DNA of 28,955 nucleotides from Lysobacteraceae bacterium (GCA_004173415.1 SEHC01000024.1:1-28955); one strand, 5' to 3'. Shown: positions 13,928 through 23,311, counted from the stretch's first letter. Made by a program: numbers and translations. The notes: generated by a model from the letters alone, not told the origin.

Positions 13928-14494
13928 ATGTTGCATCTCGCATCCAAATCGCCCCGCCGCGCGGAATTGCTGTCCCGCCTGGGGGTGGAATTCGGCATCC
14001 TCGACCTGGACATCCCCGAGCATCGCCAGCCGGGCGAGCCGGCCGACGAATACGTGCGCCGCGTGGCCCGGGAAAAGGCCGGCGCCGGACTCCTGAAAGT
14101 CATGTCCAGCCCGGGCGCGCTGGTGCTGGGCGCCGATACCGAGGTGATCCTCGACGACGAGGTGTTCGGCAAGCCGCGCGATGCCGACGATGCTTCGGCG
14201 ATGCTGCGGCGCCTGTCCGGCCGCACCCATCGCGCGGTTTCGGTGGTATCCCTGGTCAGCGCGGGCCGCGAGGCACAGGCGTTCTCGGTCACCGAGGTCA
14301 GCTTCACCGAACTGGGCGAGGCGGAGATCGCCGCCTACGTGCAGGGCGGCCAGCCGATGGGCAAGGCCGGCGCCTACGCCATCCAGGGCGAGGCCGAGCG
14401 TTTCGTCCGGCACCTGTCCGGCAGCTACTCGGGGGTGATGGGCCTGCCGTTGTTCGAGACATCGCAGCTTTTGAAGTCATTCGGGGTGCTCTGA
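13928..14494 (+). CDS. maf: Maf-family nucleotide pyrophosphatase
   Basis: The 188-residue protein hydrolyses non-canonical or dTTP/UTP-type nucleoside triphosphates to monophosphates, a house-cleaning function (Maf/YhdE family), and overproduction of relatives inhibits septation. Motifs are ASKSPRRAELL at 5-15, the catalytic-region Asp70 in VLGADTEVIL, GKPRD at 81-85, LSGRTHRAVSVV at 96-107 and GKAGAYAIQGEAERFV near 143-158. The overall pattern is closest to the YhdE subgroup, matching its place before rng as in E. coli. ATG 13928 starts exactly at the family N-terminus. Its TGA overlaps the ATG of rng by one base. Confidence 0.95.
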   Translation: MLHLASKSPRRAELLSRLGVEFGILDLDIPEHRQPGEPADEYVRRVAREKAGAGLLKVMSSPGALVLGADTEVILDDEVFGKPRDADDASAMLRRLSGRTHRAVSVVSLVSAGREAQAFSVTEVSFTELGEAEIAAYVQGGQPMGKAGAYAIQGEAERFVRHLSGSYSGVMGLPLFETSQLLKSFGVL

Positions 14495-15987
14495 TGTCCG
14501 AGGAAATACTGGTCAACGTGACCCCGCGCGAGACCCGGGTGGCGGTGGTCGAGAACGGCATGCTGCAGGAACTGCACATCGAGCGCGGCTGGCGCCGGGG
14601 CGTGGTCGGCAACATCTACAAGGGCAAGGTGCAGCGGGTCATGCCGGGCATGCAGGCGGCGTTCGTCGACGTGGGCCTGGACCGCGCGGCCTTCCTGCAT
14701 GCCAACGACGTGGTCCGGGCGATGCCGGCCGCGGCCAACGGCGAAGAGGTCGAAGTGCCGATGCCGGCGGCCAGCGCCACCCCGCCGATCGCCGAGTTGC
14801 TGCGCGACGGCCAGGAGATCGTGGTCCAGGTGGTCAAGGATCCGATCGGCAGCAAGGGTGCGCGCCTGACCACGCAGATCAGCATCCCCTCCCGCTACAT
14901 GGTGCTGCTGCCCCAGTCCAAGGTCATCGGCGTATCCGCGCGGATCGAGGACGAAGCCGAACGCCTGCGCCTGAAGGCGCTGGTCGGCGAACTGGCCGCC
15001 ACCCATGGTGGGCATGGCTACATCGTGCGCACCAACGCTGAAGGCCAGCCGCAGGAAGCGCTGGCCGAGGACATCGCCTACCTTGCGCGGGTCTGGGCCC
15101 TGGTCGAGCAGCGCAGCCGCGATTCGGCGGTGGGCGCGTGCGTCTACGAGGACCTGACCCTGCCATTGCGCGCGGTGCGCGACCTCATGCGCCGCGACGT
15201 GGAAAAAGTGAAGGTCGATTCGCGCGAGACCTGCGACCGCCTGCAGGCCTTCGCCGCCAAGTACATGCCGGTGCTGGCCGAGCGCATCGAACACTATGCC
15301 GGCGAGCGCCCGATCTTCGACCTGTACGGGGTGGAGGACGAGATCGGCCGCGCGCTGGAGAAACAGGTGCCGCTGAAGTCGGGCGGCTACCTGGTCATCG
15401 ACCAGACCGAGGCGATGACCACCATCGACGTCAACACCGGTTCGTTCCTGGGCCAGCGCAACCTGGAGGAGACCGTCTACCGCACCAACCTGGAGGCGGC
15501 CCAGTCGGTGGCCAGGCAACTGCGCCTGCGCAACCTGGGCGGCATCATCATCATCGACTTCATCGACATGGACGATCCCGAGCATCGCCGCCAGGTGCTG
15601 CGCACGCTGGAGAAGGCGCTGTCGCGCGACCACGCCAAGACCACGGTGTACGAATTCTCGCCGCTGGGCCTGGTCGAGATGACCCGCAAGCGCACCATCG
15701 AGAGCCTGGAGCGGCAGCTGTCCGAGCCTTGCCATGAATGCGGCGGCCGCGGCACGGTCAAGACCGCCGAGACGGTGACCTATGAGATCTTCCGCGAGAT
15801 CACCCGCGCGGTGCGCCAGTTCGAGGCCGCACGCCTGCTGGTGATCGCCTCGCCCAAGGTAGTGGCCCGGATCACCGAAGAGGAATCGCCGGCGGTGGCC
15901 GAGCTGGAGGAATTCCTCGGCAAGTCGATCCGCTTCCAGGCCGACGAGCAGTACCTGCAGGAGCAGTTCGATGTGGTGCTGCTCTGA
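14494..15987 (+). CDS. rng: Ribonuclease G
   Basis: The 497-residue endoribonuclease processes the 5' end of 16S rRNA and degrades mRNAs. The N-terminal S1 domain (about 38-128) has the RNase E/G insertion; NIYKGKVQRVMPGMQAAFVDVG is at 40-61. Catalytic metal-binding Asp residues are Asp312 (TTIDVNTG) and Asp355 (IIIIDFIDMD), and the zinc-link Cys413/Cys416 lies in PCHECGGRG. The protein stops without the long disordered tail of RNase E, which together with size (489 in E. coli RNase G) supports RNase G. A segment of about 20 residues near 78-100 (Pro/Ala-rich) lengthens the S1 region a little. ATG 14494 overlaps the maf stop (TGATG). yhdP follows after 44 nt. Confidence 0.96.
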   Translation: MSEEILVNVTPRETRVAVVENGMLQELHIERGWRRGVVGNIYKGKVQRVMPGMQAAFVDVGLDRAAFLHANDVVRAMPAAANGEEVEVPMPAASATPPIAELLRDGQEIVVQVVKDPIGSKGARLTTQISIPSRYMVLLPQSKVIGVSARIEDEAERLRLKALVGELAATHGGHGYIVRTNAEGQPQEALAEDIAYLARVWALVEQRSRDSAVGACVYEDLTLPLRAVRDLMRRDVEKVKVDSRETCDRLQAFAAKYMPVLAERIEHYAGERPIFDLYGVEDEIGRALEKQVPLKSGGYLVIDQTEAMTTIDVNTGSFLGQRNLEETVYRTNLEAAQSVARQLRLRNLGGIIIIDFIDMDDPEHRRQVLRTLEKALSRDHAKTTVYEFSPLGLVEMTRKRTIESLERQLSEPCHECGGRGTVKTAETVTYEIFREITRAVRQFEAARLLVIASPKVVARITEEESPAVAELEEFLGKSIRFQADEQYLQEQFDVVLL

Positions 15988-16031
15988 AATCCGCGCGCCG
16001 CGGCCGCTAGCCGGCGACCGGTCCCCGGCAA

Positions 16032-19000
16032 ATGCCTAGTCCGCTTCGCCGTCGCCTGCGCCTTGCGCGTCGTGGCGCCTGGTATGCCATGGCCGGGGTG
16101 CTGGTGTGCATGGCCCTGGTCCTGGGCGTGGCCAGCCAGGTCCTGCCGCTGGCCGAGCGCCACCCGGAGAAGATCGCCGAGTGGTTGAGCGCGCGGGCCG
16201 GCCGCCCGGTGGTGTTCGACCATGTCGACACGGAGTGGACCCGGCGCGGACCGCTGCTGCGCCTGGACGGGCTGCGCCTGGGCGAGGGCGACAATGCGGT
16301 GCGGATCGGCGAGGCCGAGGTCCTCGTGTCGATGTACGCCGGCCTGCTGCCGGGACGCTCGTTCACCGAGTTGCGCTTGCGCGGCCTGTCGCTGGCCCTG
16401 CAGCGCGCCGACGATGGCGCCTGGTCGGTGCTCGGGCTGCCGGGCCAGGCCGGTGGCGGCGATCCGCTGGAAGCGCTGGAGGGCCTGGGCGAACTGCAGG
16501 TCATCGGCGGCAGGCTGACGGTGCGGGCCCCTTCGCTGGGCTGGAACGTGAGCCTGCCGCGGATCGACCTGCGCCTGCGCGTCGATGGGGACCGCGTGCG
16601 GGCCGGCACGCGTGTCTGGTCCAGGGTGGACGGTACTCCGGTGCAGGCGAGTTTCGACTTCGACCGCTCCAGTGGCGATGGCCGCGCCTATGCGGACACC
16701 CGCGAGGCGGACATCGCGGACTGGTCGCCGCTGCTGCGCCACGCCGGCGTGGCCGCCGAAGCGGGCGCCGGTCGCGTGCAGGGCTGGGCCGAATTGCGCA
16801 GGCACCGGGTGGTGCTGGCCACCGCCCAGTTGAAGCTGCGGCAAGTCCGGCTCAGCGGTGCGCCGCTGGCCGTGGGAGCGGCGTCGCCACGCGTTGGATT
16901 TGAACGGGTCGAAGGCCTGTTGCGCTGGCGCGTGACCGGCAAGGGCTGGCGCCTGGACGCGCCGAGGCTGCTGGTCGGCGAGCAGCAGGCTCCGCAGAAA
17001 CTGGATGGGCTGGTGGTCGCCGGCGGACGCGAGTACGCGCTGCTGGCCGACCAGATCGACGCGGCGCCGCTGCTGGCGCTGCTGGGCCTGAGTGACCGGC
17101 TGGATCCCGGCTTGCGGCGCTGGATGGTCCAGGCCCGTCCCGGCGCGCGCCTGGCCAGGCTCTCGCTGGCCGGAAACCGCGACGGACTGCGCGTGCAGGG
17201 GCGGCTGGAAAGCGTGGCCTTCCTGCCCGTCGGCCACTCGCCGGGGCTCAGCGGCCTGGCCGGCGAATTCAGTGGCGACAGCGCAGGTTTTTCCCTCAGG
17301 CTGGATCCGGCCACGCCATTGCGCTTCGATTGGCCGACCGGTTTCGGCGTGGCCCATGCGGTCACCCTGGACGGCACGCTCGCCGGCTGGCGCGAGGGCG
17401 CGGGCTGGCGCGTCGGCACCTCGTCGCTGCGCGTGCGCGGCAGCAACTTCGGCGCCGATGCGCGCGGCGGACTCTGGTTCCAGGGCGATGGCAGCCGCCC
17501 ATGGATCGAGATCGCCGCCAATATCGCCGAGGCGCCCGTGTCCGCGGCCAAGGGTTTCTGGATCCACGACAAGATGTCCAGGGGCGCGGTCGACTGGCTC
17601 AACGGCGCGCTGGTCGGCGGCAAGGTGCGCGATGGCCGTGCGCTGGTCTCAGGTGACCTGGACGACTGGCCTTTCATCCACAACGACGGCCGCTTCGAGG
17701 CGACTGCGCGGATCGAGAGCGGGAGTATCAGGTTCCAGCCCGACTGGCCGGCGATGGACCAGGTCGATGCCGGGGTCGCCTTCATCGGCAATGGTTTCTC
17801 GATCGAAGGGCAGGGCGCGCTGGCCGGGGTCAAGGTGGGCGCATTCAAGGCCGGCATCGAGGATTTCTCGCAGGCGGAATTGTCGGTGAGCGCCAGTGGC
17901 GCCGCCGATGCCGGGCAGTTCCTGGGCCTGCTGCGCCAGTCGCCGCTGCAGAAGACCCATGCCGAGACCCTGCAGAGCCTGGCCGCGACCGGCCCGGCGC
18001 GCGCGACCTATGAGCTGCTGCTGCCGTTGCACGGACAGCGCGGCAAGTCGCTGAAGTCCGCCGGCAGCATCGAACTGCTGGGCAACCGGCTGGCCGACAA
18101 ACGCTGGGACCTGGCATTCGACGCGGTGCGCGGCATGGTCGCCTACAGTGACAGCGGCTTCGTCGCCGAGCGCCTGGCGGTAAGCCGCGACGGCCAGCCG
18201 GGGGTGCTGTCGCTGCGCGCAGGCAGTGGCGTGCGCGACCGCAGGCAGGCATTCGAGGCCGAACTCACCGCCAACCTTTCCGCCACCGAACTGCTGGACC
18301 GCGCCCCGGAGATGAGCTGGCTCAGGCCCTACGTGCAGGGCCGCTCGCAGTGGACGGTGGGCGTGGTCCTGCCGGCCGGTGCCGCCGCCGCCGCACCCAG
18401 CCAGCTCAGCCTGCGCTCGGACCTGGTCGGCACCACCCTGAAGCTGCCGGCGCCGCTGGACAAGCCGGCGTTCCTGGCCTTGCCGACCACGGTGCGCACC
18501 GCCCTGCCGATGGGCGAGGGGAACATCGACGTGGCCTTCGGCAAGCTGCTGGCGCTGCGGGCGCGTGAGCAGGCGGGGCAGACCGGGATCCGCGTGGTCC
18601 TGGGCAGCAATGTGGTCGAGGAAGCCGCCCCGGCGTCGGGTCTGGTCGCCAGCGGGCGCACCAGCACGCTGGATGCGATTGAGTGGATCGCGCTGGCCAG
18701 GAGTGGTGGCAACGGCAGCGCCAAGGGGGCGAGCAAACTGTCGCTGCGGCACATCGATGTCAGCGCCGACCGGCTGCTGCTGCTGGGTTCGGTTTTCGCC
18801 GACACGCGCCTGCAGGTGGCGCCCACCGGCAATGCGCTGGCGGTGACCCTGCAGGGACAGGCGTTGGCGGGCGCGTTGCTGGTGCCGGACGCGCAGGGCG
18901 AGCCGATCGGCGGCAGGCTCGCGCGACTGCACTGGCGTGATGCCAAGCCGAGGCCGGCGGGCGCGACCCTGGTCGCCAGGCCGTCGGCCGGCCCGGCCAT

Positions 19001-19895
19001 GGCCGCTGCGAATGCGGCGGCCGACGACTTCGATCCGGCGGCGATCCCGCCGCTCAAGCTGGACATAGACGACCTGCGCTTCGGCGATGCGCAACTGGGC
19101 AGCGCGCAACTGCGCACCCAGCAGACCGCGGCCGGCATGCACGTTCAGCAGTTGGCCCTGCGCGCGCCGGAGCAGAAGATCGACATGCAGGGCGACTGGT
19201 CCGGTCGCGGAGCCAGCGCACGCACCCGGCTGACCGCCGACATCGACAGCCAGGACCTGGGCGGATTGCTGGAAAGGCTGGGCTTCAAGGGCCAGCTGGG
19301 TGGCGGCAAGGGCAAGGTGAAGTTCGACGCGCGCTGGGCCGGCAGCCCGGCCTCGTTCTCGCTGTCGACCATGGAGGGCAGCCTGGACGTCGCCGTGCGC
19401 GACGGACAGCTGCTGGAAGTGGAGCCGGGCGCCGGCCGGGTGCTCGGGTTGCTCAGCGTGGCCCAGTTGCCGCGGCGGATGATGCTCGACTTCCGCGACT
19501 TCTTCTCCAAGGGCTTCGCCTTCAACCACATCGACGGCAGCGTGCGCTTCGGCGGCGGCACCGCGCGCAGCGAGGACCTGGTCATCGATGGCCCCGCCGC
19601 TCAGATCAGGATCCGCGGCAACACCGACCTGCGCGCGCAGCGTTTCGACCAGACCATCGAAGTGCTGCCCAAGTCGGGCAACGTGCTGACCGTGGTCGGC
19701 GCGGTCGCCGGCGGCCCGCTGGGCGCGGCGATCGGCGCGGCCGCCAACGCGGTGCTGAAGAAGCCGCTCGGCGAACTGGGGGCCAAGACCTACCGGGTGA
19801 CCGGGCCGTGGAAGGATCCCAAGGTCGAGGTGGTCAGCCGCGACCAGTCGCGGAACGGGTCCGGCAGCGCGCCCACGGCCGTCCGCGCGCCGTGA
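16032..19895 (+). CDS. yhdP: YhdP-family AsmA-like phospholipid transport protein
   Basis: The 1287-residue protein has a basic N-terminus, one TM segment at about 16-40 (AWYAMAGVLVCMALVLGVAS) and a long periplasmic beta-rich body typical of AsmA-like bridge proteins. The DUF3971/YhdP signature begins with AEWLSARAGRPVVFDHVDTEW (about 54-74). The C-terminal AsmA-like part (about 1100-1265) holds GRVLGLLSVAQLPRRMMLDF and DGPAAQIRIRGNTDL. YhdP, with TamB and YdbH in E. coli, is thought to carry phospholipids from the inner to the outer membrane. Length agrees with E. coli (about 1266). The gene lies between rng and tldD, the conserved order. The Shine-Dalgarno before ATG 16032 is weak; a later Met (residue 20) would cut the TM segment. 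Confidence 0.94.
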   Translation: MPSPLRRRLRLARRGAWYAMAGVLVCMALVLGVASQVLPLAERHPEKIAEWLSARAGRPVVFDHVDTEWTRRGPLLRLDGLRLGEGDNAVRIGEAEVLVSMYAGLLPGRSFTELRLRGLSLALQRADDGAWSVLGLPGQAGGGDPLEALEGLGELQVIGGRLTVRAPSLGWNVSLPRIDLRLRVDGDRVRAGTRVWSRVDGTPVQASFDFDRSSGDGRAYADTREADIADWSPLLRHAGVAAEAGAGRVQGWAELRRHRVVLATAQLKLRQVRLSGAPLAVGAASPRVGFERVEGLLRWRVTGKGWRLDAPRLLVGEQQAPQKLDGLVVAGGREYALLADQIDAAPLLALLGLSDRLDPGLRRWMVQARPGARLARLSLAGNRDGLRVQGRLESVAFLPVGHSPGLSGLAGEFSGDSAGFSLRLDPATPLRFDWPTGFGVAHAVTLDGTLAGWREGAGWRVGTSSLRVRGSNFGADARGGLWFQGDGSRPWIEIAANIAEAPVSAAKGFWIHDKMSRGAVDWLNGALVGGKVRDGRALVSGDLDDWPFIHNDGRFEATARIESGSIRFQPDWPAMDQVDAGVAFIGNGFSIEGQGALAGVKVGAFKAGIEDFSQAELSVSASGAADAGQFLGLLRQSPLQKTHAETLQSLAATGPARATYELLLPLHGQRGKSLKSAGSIELLGNRLADKRWDLAFDAVRGMVAYSDSGFVAERLAVSRDGQPGVLSLRAGSGVRDRRQAFEAELTANLSATELLDRAPEMSWLRPYVQGRSQWTVGVVLPAGAAAAAPSQLSLRSDLVGTTLKLPAPLDKPAFLALPTTVRTALPMGEGNIDVAFGKLLALRAREQAGQTGIRVVLGSNVVEEAAPASGLVASGRTSTLDAIEWIALARSGGNGSAKGASKLSLRHIDVSADRLLLLGSVFADTRLQVAPTGNALAVTLQGQALAGALLVPDAQGEPIGGRLARLHWRDAKPRPAGATLVARPSAGPAMAAANAAADDFDPAAIPPLKLDIDDLRFGDAQLGSAQLRTQQTAAGMHVQQLALRAPEQKIDMQGDWSGRGASARTRLTADIDSQDLGGLLERLGFKGQLGGGKGKVKFDARWAGSPASFSLSTMEGSLDVAVRDGQLLEVEPGAGRVLGLLSVAQLPRRMMLDFRDFFSKGFAFNHIDGSVRFGGGTARSEDLVIDGPAAQIRIRGNTDLRAQRFDQTIEVLPKSGNVLTVVGAVAGGPLGAAIGAAANAVLKKPLGELGAKTYRVTGPWKDPKVEVVSRDQSRNGSGSAPTAVRAP

Positions 19896-19971
19896 CCATG
19901 CCATCGTCCAGCCGCCCGGCAAGGGCAGGCCTCGCTTGCCTTCAACCACCATCGCCCCAATCTAGGCCCAC

Positions 19972-21306
19972 ATGACCCATTCCCCACTGGCACTCGCTGA
20001 AACCCGCCTGCTGCTTCCCGCCGGTCTCGACCAGCAGGGCCTGCACCGCGCCTTCGGCACGCTGCTCGGCCCCGGCATCGACTTCGGCGACCTCTACTTC
20101 CAGCATTCCCGGCGCGAGAGCTGGACGGTGGAGGACGGCATCGTCAAGGACGGGGCGCACTCCATCGACCAAGGCGTCGGCGTGCGCGCCATCTCCGGCG
20201 AGAAGACCGGCTTCGCCTATTCCGACGACATCAATCCGCAGGCGCTGCTGGCCGCGGCCGGTTCGGCGCGGGCCATCGCCCGCGAGGGCGGCTCGCATGC
20301 GCCGCATGCGCTGGTGCGCGGCACCGGCCATTCGCTGTATTCCAGCGACGACCCGATCGATGCGATGGACAACGACGCCAAGGTCGAGTCGCTGCGCGTG
20401 GTCGACAAGCTGCTGCGCGCCGCCGACCCGCGCGTGCAGCAGGTCACCGTCAGCCTGTCCGGCGGCGTCGACACGGTGCTGGTCGCGCGCAGCGACGGTG
20501 TGCTGGCCGCGGACATCCGCCCGCTGGTGCGCATGAACATCCAGGTGATCGTGGAGCAGAACGGCCGCCGCGAATCGGGCTATGCCGGGTTCGGCGGACG
20601 CTATTCGTACGCCGAACTCTTCGACGGCGGCAAGCCGGAGCAGTTCGCCCGCGAGGCCCTGCGCCAGGCGCTGGTCAACCTGGAAGCGGTGGACGCGCCT
20701 GCCGGGGCGATGCCGGTGGTATTGGGATCAGGCTGGCCGGGCGTGCTCCTGCACGAAGCGGTCGGCCACGGCCTGGAAGGCGACTTCAACCGCAAGGGCA
20801 CCTCGACCTATGCCGGTCGCATGGGCCAGCGCGTCGCCGCACCCGGGGTGACCATCGTCGACGACGGCACGCTGCAGGGCCGCCGGGGTTCGCTGAACAT
20901 CGACGACGAGGGCACGCAGACCCACTGCACCACCCTGATCGAGGACGGCGTCCTGGTCGGCTACATGCAGGACACGCTCAACGCACGGCTGATGGGCGTG
21001 GCCCCGACCGGCAACGGCCGCCGCGAATCCTTCGCCCACCTGCCGATGCCGCGCATGACCAACACCTACATGCTGGCCGGCAGCCACGACCCGGAGGAAA
21101 TGATCCGTTCGGTGAAGAAGGGCCTGTACGCGGTCAACTTCGGCGGCGGCCAGGTCGACATCACCAGCGGCAAGTACGTGTTCTCGGCGACCGAGGCCTA
21201 CCGGGTGGGCGTATGCGGCAAGGACGGGCAGAGCGTGCCGGTCGGCGTCGGCCAGCCCTCGCTGCTGATCGACGGCATCACCGTGGGCGGGACGCGCGCC
21301 GGTTGA
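19972..21306 (+). CDS. tldD: Metalloprotease TldD with an internal in-frame deletion
   Basis: The 444-residue protein is the zinc-bearing partner of the TldD/TldE(PmbA) heterodimeric protease, which matures microcin B17 and degrades CcdA and small unfolded peptides in E. coli. HEAVGH (residues 261-266) supplies the HExxxH zinc motif. The N-terminal domain and the FGGGQVDITSGKYVFSATEAY segment (390-410) are normal. Immediately after Tyr410 the sequence passes to RVGVCGKDGQSVPVGVGQP, while TldD proteins have about 38 residues there, including G(N/S)G.E....VSM.GND...D.GVGVCGK. The remainder, with Cys415, is intact. Restoring about 38 residues would give about 482, the normal length (481 in E. 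coli). No frameshift occurs. Activity may be lost or altered, or the sequence may be mis-assembled at 21199-21207. Confidence 0.93.
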   Translation: MTHSPLALAETRLLLPAGLDQQGLHRAFGTLLGPGIDFGDLYFQHSRRESWTVEDGIVKDGAHSIDQGVGVRAISGEKTGFAYSDDINPQALLAAAGSARAIAREGGSHAPHALVRGTGHSLYSSDDPIDAMDNDAKVESLRVVDKLLRAADPRVQQVTVSLSGGVDTVLVARSDGVLAADIRPLVRMNIQVIVEQNGRRESGYAGFGGRYSYAELFDGGKPEQFAREALRQALVNLEAVDAPAGAMPVVLGSGWPGVLLHEAVGHGLEGDFNRKGTSTYAGRMGQRVAAPGVTIVDDGTLQGRRGSLNIDDEGTQTHCTTLIEDGVLVGYMQDTLNARLMGVAPTGNGRRESFAHLPMPRMTNTYMLAGSHDPEEMIRSVKKGLYAVNFGGGQVDITSGKYVFSATEAYRVGVCGKDGQSVPVGVGQPSLLIDGITVGGTRAG

Positions 21307-21362
21307 GCGCGCAGCCGGGGTCCACGGTGTCCATCAGCTCCCGCCCGCCGATTACCGACGGC

Positions 21363-21914
21363 TCACTCCTGCGAGGCGTCGTCGCTTTCGTCTTCCGACT
21401 GGGCCAGCAGTTCGCGCAGTTCGCGGAACAGTTCGCGGAACGCATGCGGTGGCTTGTTCTTCCTGCGCTCTTCGCCGGCATTGCGGACCAGCTGGCGCAG
21501 GTGCTGCCGGTCGGCGGCGGGAAACTCGGCAAGCAACGCGCCCAGCGCGGCGTCGCCGTCCTCCAGCAGGCGCACGCGCCAGCCCTCGACCTTGTGCAGG
21601 ATCGCGGTCTCGCGCTTGGCCGCGTCACCGCCCACTTCCATCGCATCGCGGATCGCGTCGAGGGTTTCATCGCTCTCCCTTCGCATCTGCTTGGCCAGGA
21701 ACTGCAGCTGGCGCTTGTGCGCGATGTGCGAAGTGATGCGCTGGGTGTCGTGGATGTGTTCCAGCAGTCCTTCGGGAATGGGCAGCCTGGCCAGGTGCGC
21801 CGGCGCCAGCGCCACCAGCTTCTCGCCCAGGCTGCGGATGTCCAGCGCCTCGCGCCGCTGCTCGCTGCGGCTGGGGCCGAGGAATTCGCCGGTTTCCGGG
21901 TCGGTTCCACGCAT
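21363..21914 (-). CDS. yjgA: Ribosome-associated protein DarP (YjgA)
   Basis: The 183-residue, highly charged helical protein matches DUF615/YjgA, renamed DarP, a late assembly factor of the 50S subunit in E. coli (183 residues there as well). Family stretches are PSRSEQRREALDIRSLGEKLVAL (about 14-36), LPIPEGLLEHIHDTQRITSHIAHKRQLQFLAKQMR (about 43-77) and a C-terminal FRELFRELRELL. ATG 21914 has GGAGAG 7 nt upstream. It is divergent from pmbA (35 nt between starts), the same pairing as in E. coli, and convergent with tldD. Confidence 0.95.
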   Translation of the reverse strand: MRGTDPETGEFLGPSRSEQRREALDIRSLGEKLVALAPAHLARLPIPEGLLEHIHDTQRITSHIAHKRQLQFLAKQMRRESDETLDAIRDAMEVGGDAAKRETAILHKVEGWRVRLLEDGDAALGALLAEFPAADRQHLRQLVRNAGEERRKNKPPHAFRELFRELRELLAQSEDESDDASQE

Positions 21915-21949
21915 GTTCGCTCTCCAAAACTTTGCAACAGGATAAGCCA

Positions 21950-23311
21950 TTGAACGCATTAGCCGACTTTTCCGCGGACGACAGCCAGGCCCGGCTGGAC
22001 GCGCTGGAGGATCTTTCCCGCCGCCTGCTGGAGCGCGCCCGCGCATCGGGAGCCACCCAGGCCGAGGTGAACTGCAGCGAGGACCGCGGACTCAACGTCA
22101 ACGTGCGCATGGGCGCGGTGGAGACCGTCGAGTCCACCCGCGATCGCGGCGTCGGTGTCACCGTGTACTTCGGCCAGCGCAAGGGCAGCGCCAGCACCGC
22201 CGACCTGCGCCAGGAAAGCCTCGATGCCACGGTGGCGCAGGCCTGCGCCATCGCCCGCTACACCGAGCACGACGAAGCCGCCGGGCTGGCCGACCCGGGC
22301 CTGATGGCCACCGCGTTCCCGGATCTGGATGCCTGGCACCCGTGGGCGCTGGATGCCGACCGGGCGGTGGACCTGGCCCTGGCCTGCGAAGCGGCCGGGC
22401 GCGATTCGGACCCGCGCATCGCCAATTCCGACGGCGCCTCGGTCGGCAGTGGCGAAAGCATCTCGGTGTACGCCAACTCGCACGGCTTCGTCGGCCGCGA
22501 TCGCGGCACCCAGCATTCCCTGGGCTGCGCACTGATCGCCGGCCAGGGCGAGGACATGCAGCGCGATGGCTGGTACAGCAGCGCATTGAGCAGCGACGAC
22601 CTGGAGGCGCCCGTGGCGATCGGACGCCATGCCGCCCTGCGCACCCTGGCGCGGATCGCGCCGCGTTCGCTGGCAACCGGCGAGTATCCGGTGCTGTTCC
22701 AGGCCGAGGTGGCGCGCTCGCTGGTCGGCCACCTGCTGGGCGCGGTGTCCGGCGGCGCCCTGTACCGGCGCGCCAGCTTCCTGCTCGACCAGGTCGGCGC
22801 GCAGCTGTTCCCGGACTGGTTCTCGATCGGCGAGCATCCGCTGCTGCGGCGGGGCCTGCGTTCGGCCGCATTCGACGCCGAAGGCGTGGCCACGCGCGAG
22901 GCGCCGCTGGTCAGCGCCGGCGTGCTGCAACGCTATGTGCTGGGCAGTTATTCGGCACGCAAGCTGGGCCTGCAGAGCACAGCCAACGCGGGCGGCGTGC
23001 ACAACCTAAAGGTCGCGGCCAACGCCGGCGGCTTCGACGAACTGGTGCGCGGGCTGCCGCGCGGCCTGCTGGTGACCGAGTTGATGGGCCAGGGCGTCAA
23101 CCCGGTGACCGGGGATTATTCGCGCGGCGCCGCCGGGTTCTGGATCGAGGACGGGGCGGTCGTGCATCCGGTCGACGGCATCACCATCGCCGGCAACCTC
23201 AAGGACATGTTCGCCCGCATCGAGGCGGTCGGCAACGACGTGGACCCGCGCTCGCACATAAGCTGCGGCTCGATCCTGGTCGGCCGCATGACCGTTGCCG
23301 GCGACGATTGA
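21950..23311 (+). CDS. pmbA: Metalloprotease subunit PmbA (TldE)
   Basis: The 453-residue protein is the TldE/PmbA partner of TldD; it lacks the zinc-binding HExxxH motif and contributes to the channel of the heterodimer. The N-terminal ATQAEVNCSEDRGLNVNVRMGAVETVE and the C-terminal RGLLVTELMGQGVNPVTGDYSRGAAGFW (about 370-397) and ITIAGNLKDMF are complete, and length equals E. coli PmbA (450). The start is TTG 21950, supported by CAGGAT about 8 nt upstream; a TTG at 21932 in the same frame is possible but has no such site. It is divergent from yjgA; tldD is only 0.6 kb away. Confidence 0.95.
   Translation: MNALADFSADDSQARLDALEDLSRRLLERARASGATQAEVNCSEDRGLNVNVRMGAVETVESTRDRGVGVTVYFGQRKGSASTADLRQESLDATVAQACAIARYTEHDEAAGLADPGLMATAFPDLDAWHPWALDADRAVDLALACEAAGRDSDPRIANSDGASVGSGESISVYANSHGFVGRDRGTQHSLGCALIAGQGEDMQRDGWYSSALSSDDLEAPVAIGRHAALRTLARIAPRSLATGEYPVLFQAEVARSLVGHLLGAVSGGALYRRASFLLDQVGAQLFPDWFSIGEHPLLRRGLRSAAFDAEGVATREAPLVSAGVLQRYVLGSYSARKLGLQSTANAGGVHNLKVAANAGGFDELVRGLPRGLLVTELMGQGVNPVTGDYSRGAAGFWIEDGAVVHPVDGITIAGNLKDMFARIEAVGNDVDPRSHISCGSILVGRMTVAGDD

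Noticed and set aside
17649..19952. Very long minus-strand open frame (about 767 codons) antisense to yhdP
   Set aside because: High GC makes stop codons rare on the opposite strand. The plus strand encodes a full YhdP, and the antisense product is low-complexity and unmatched.
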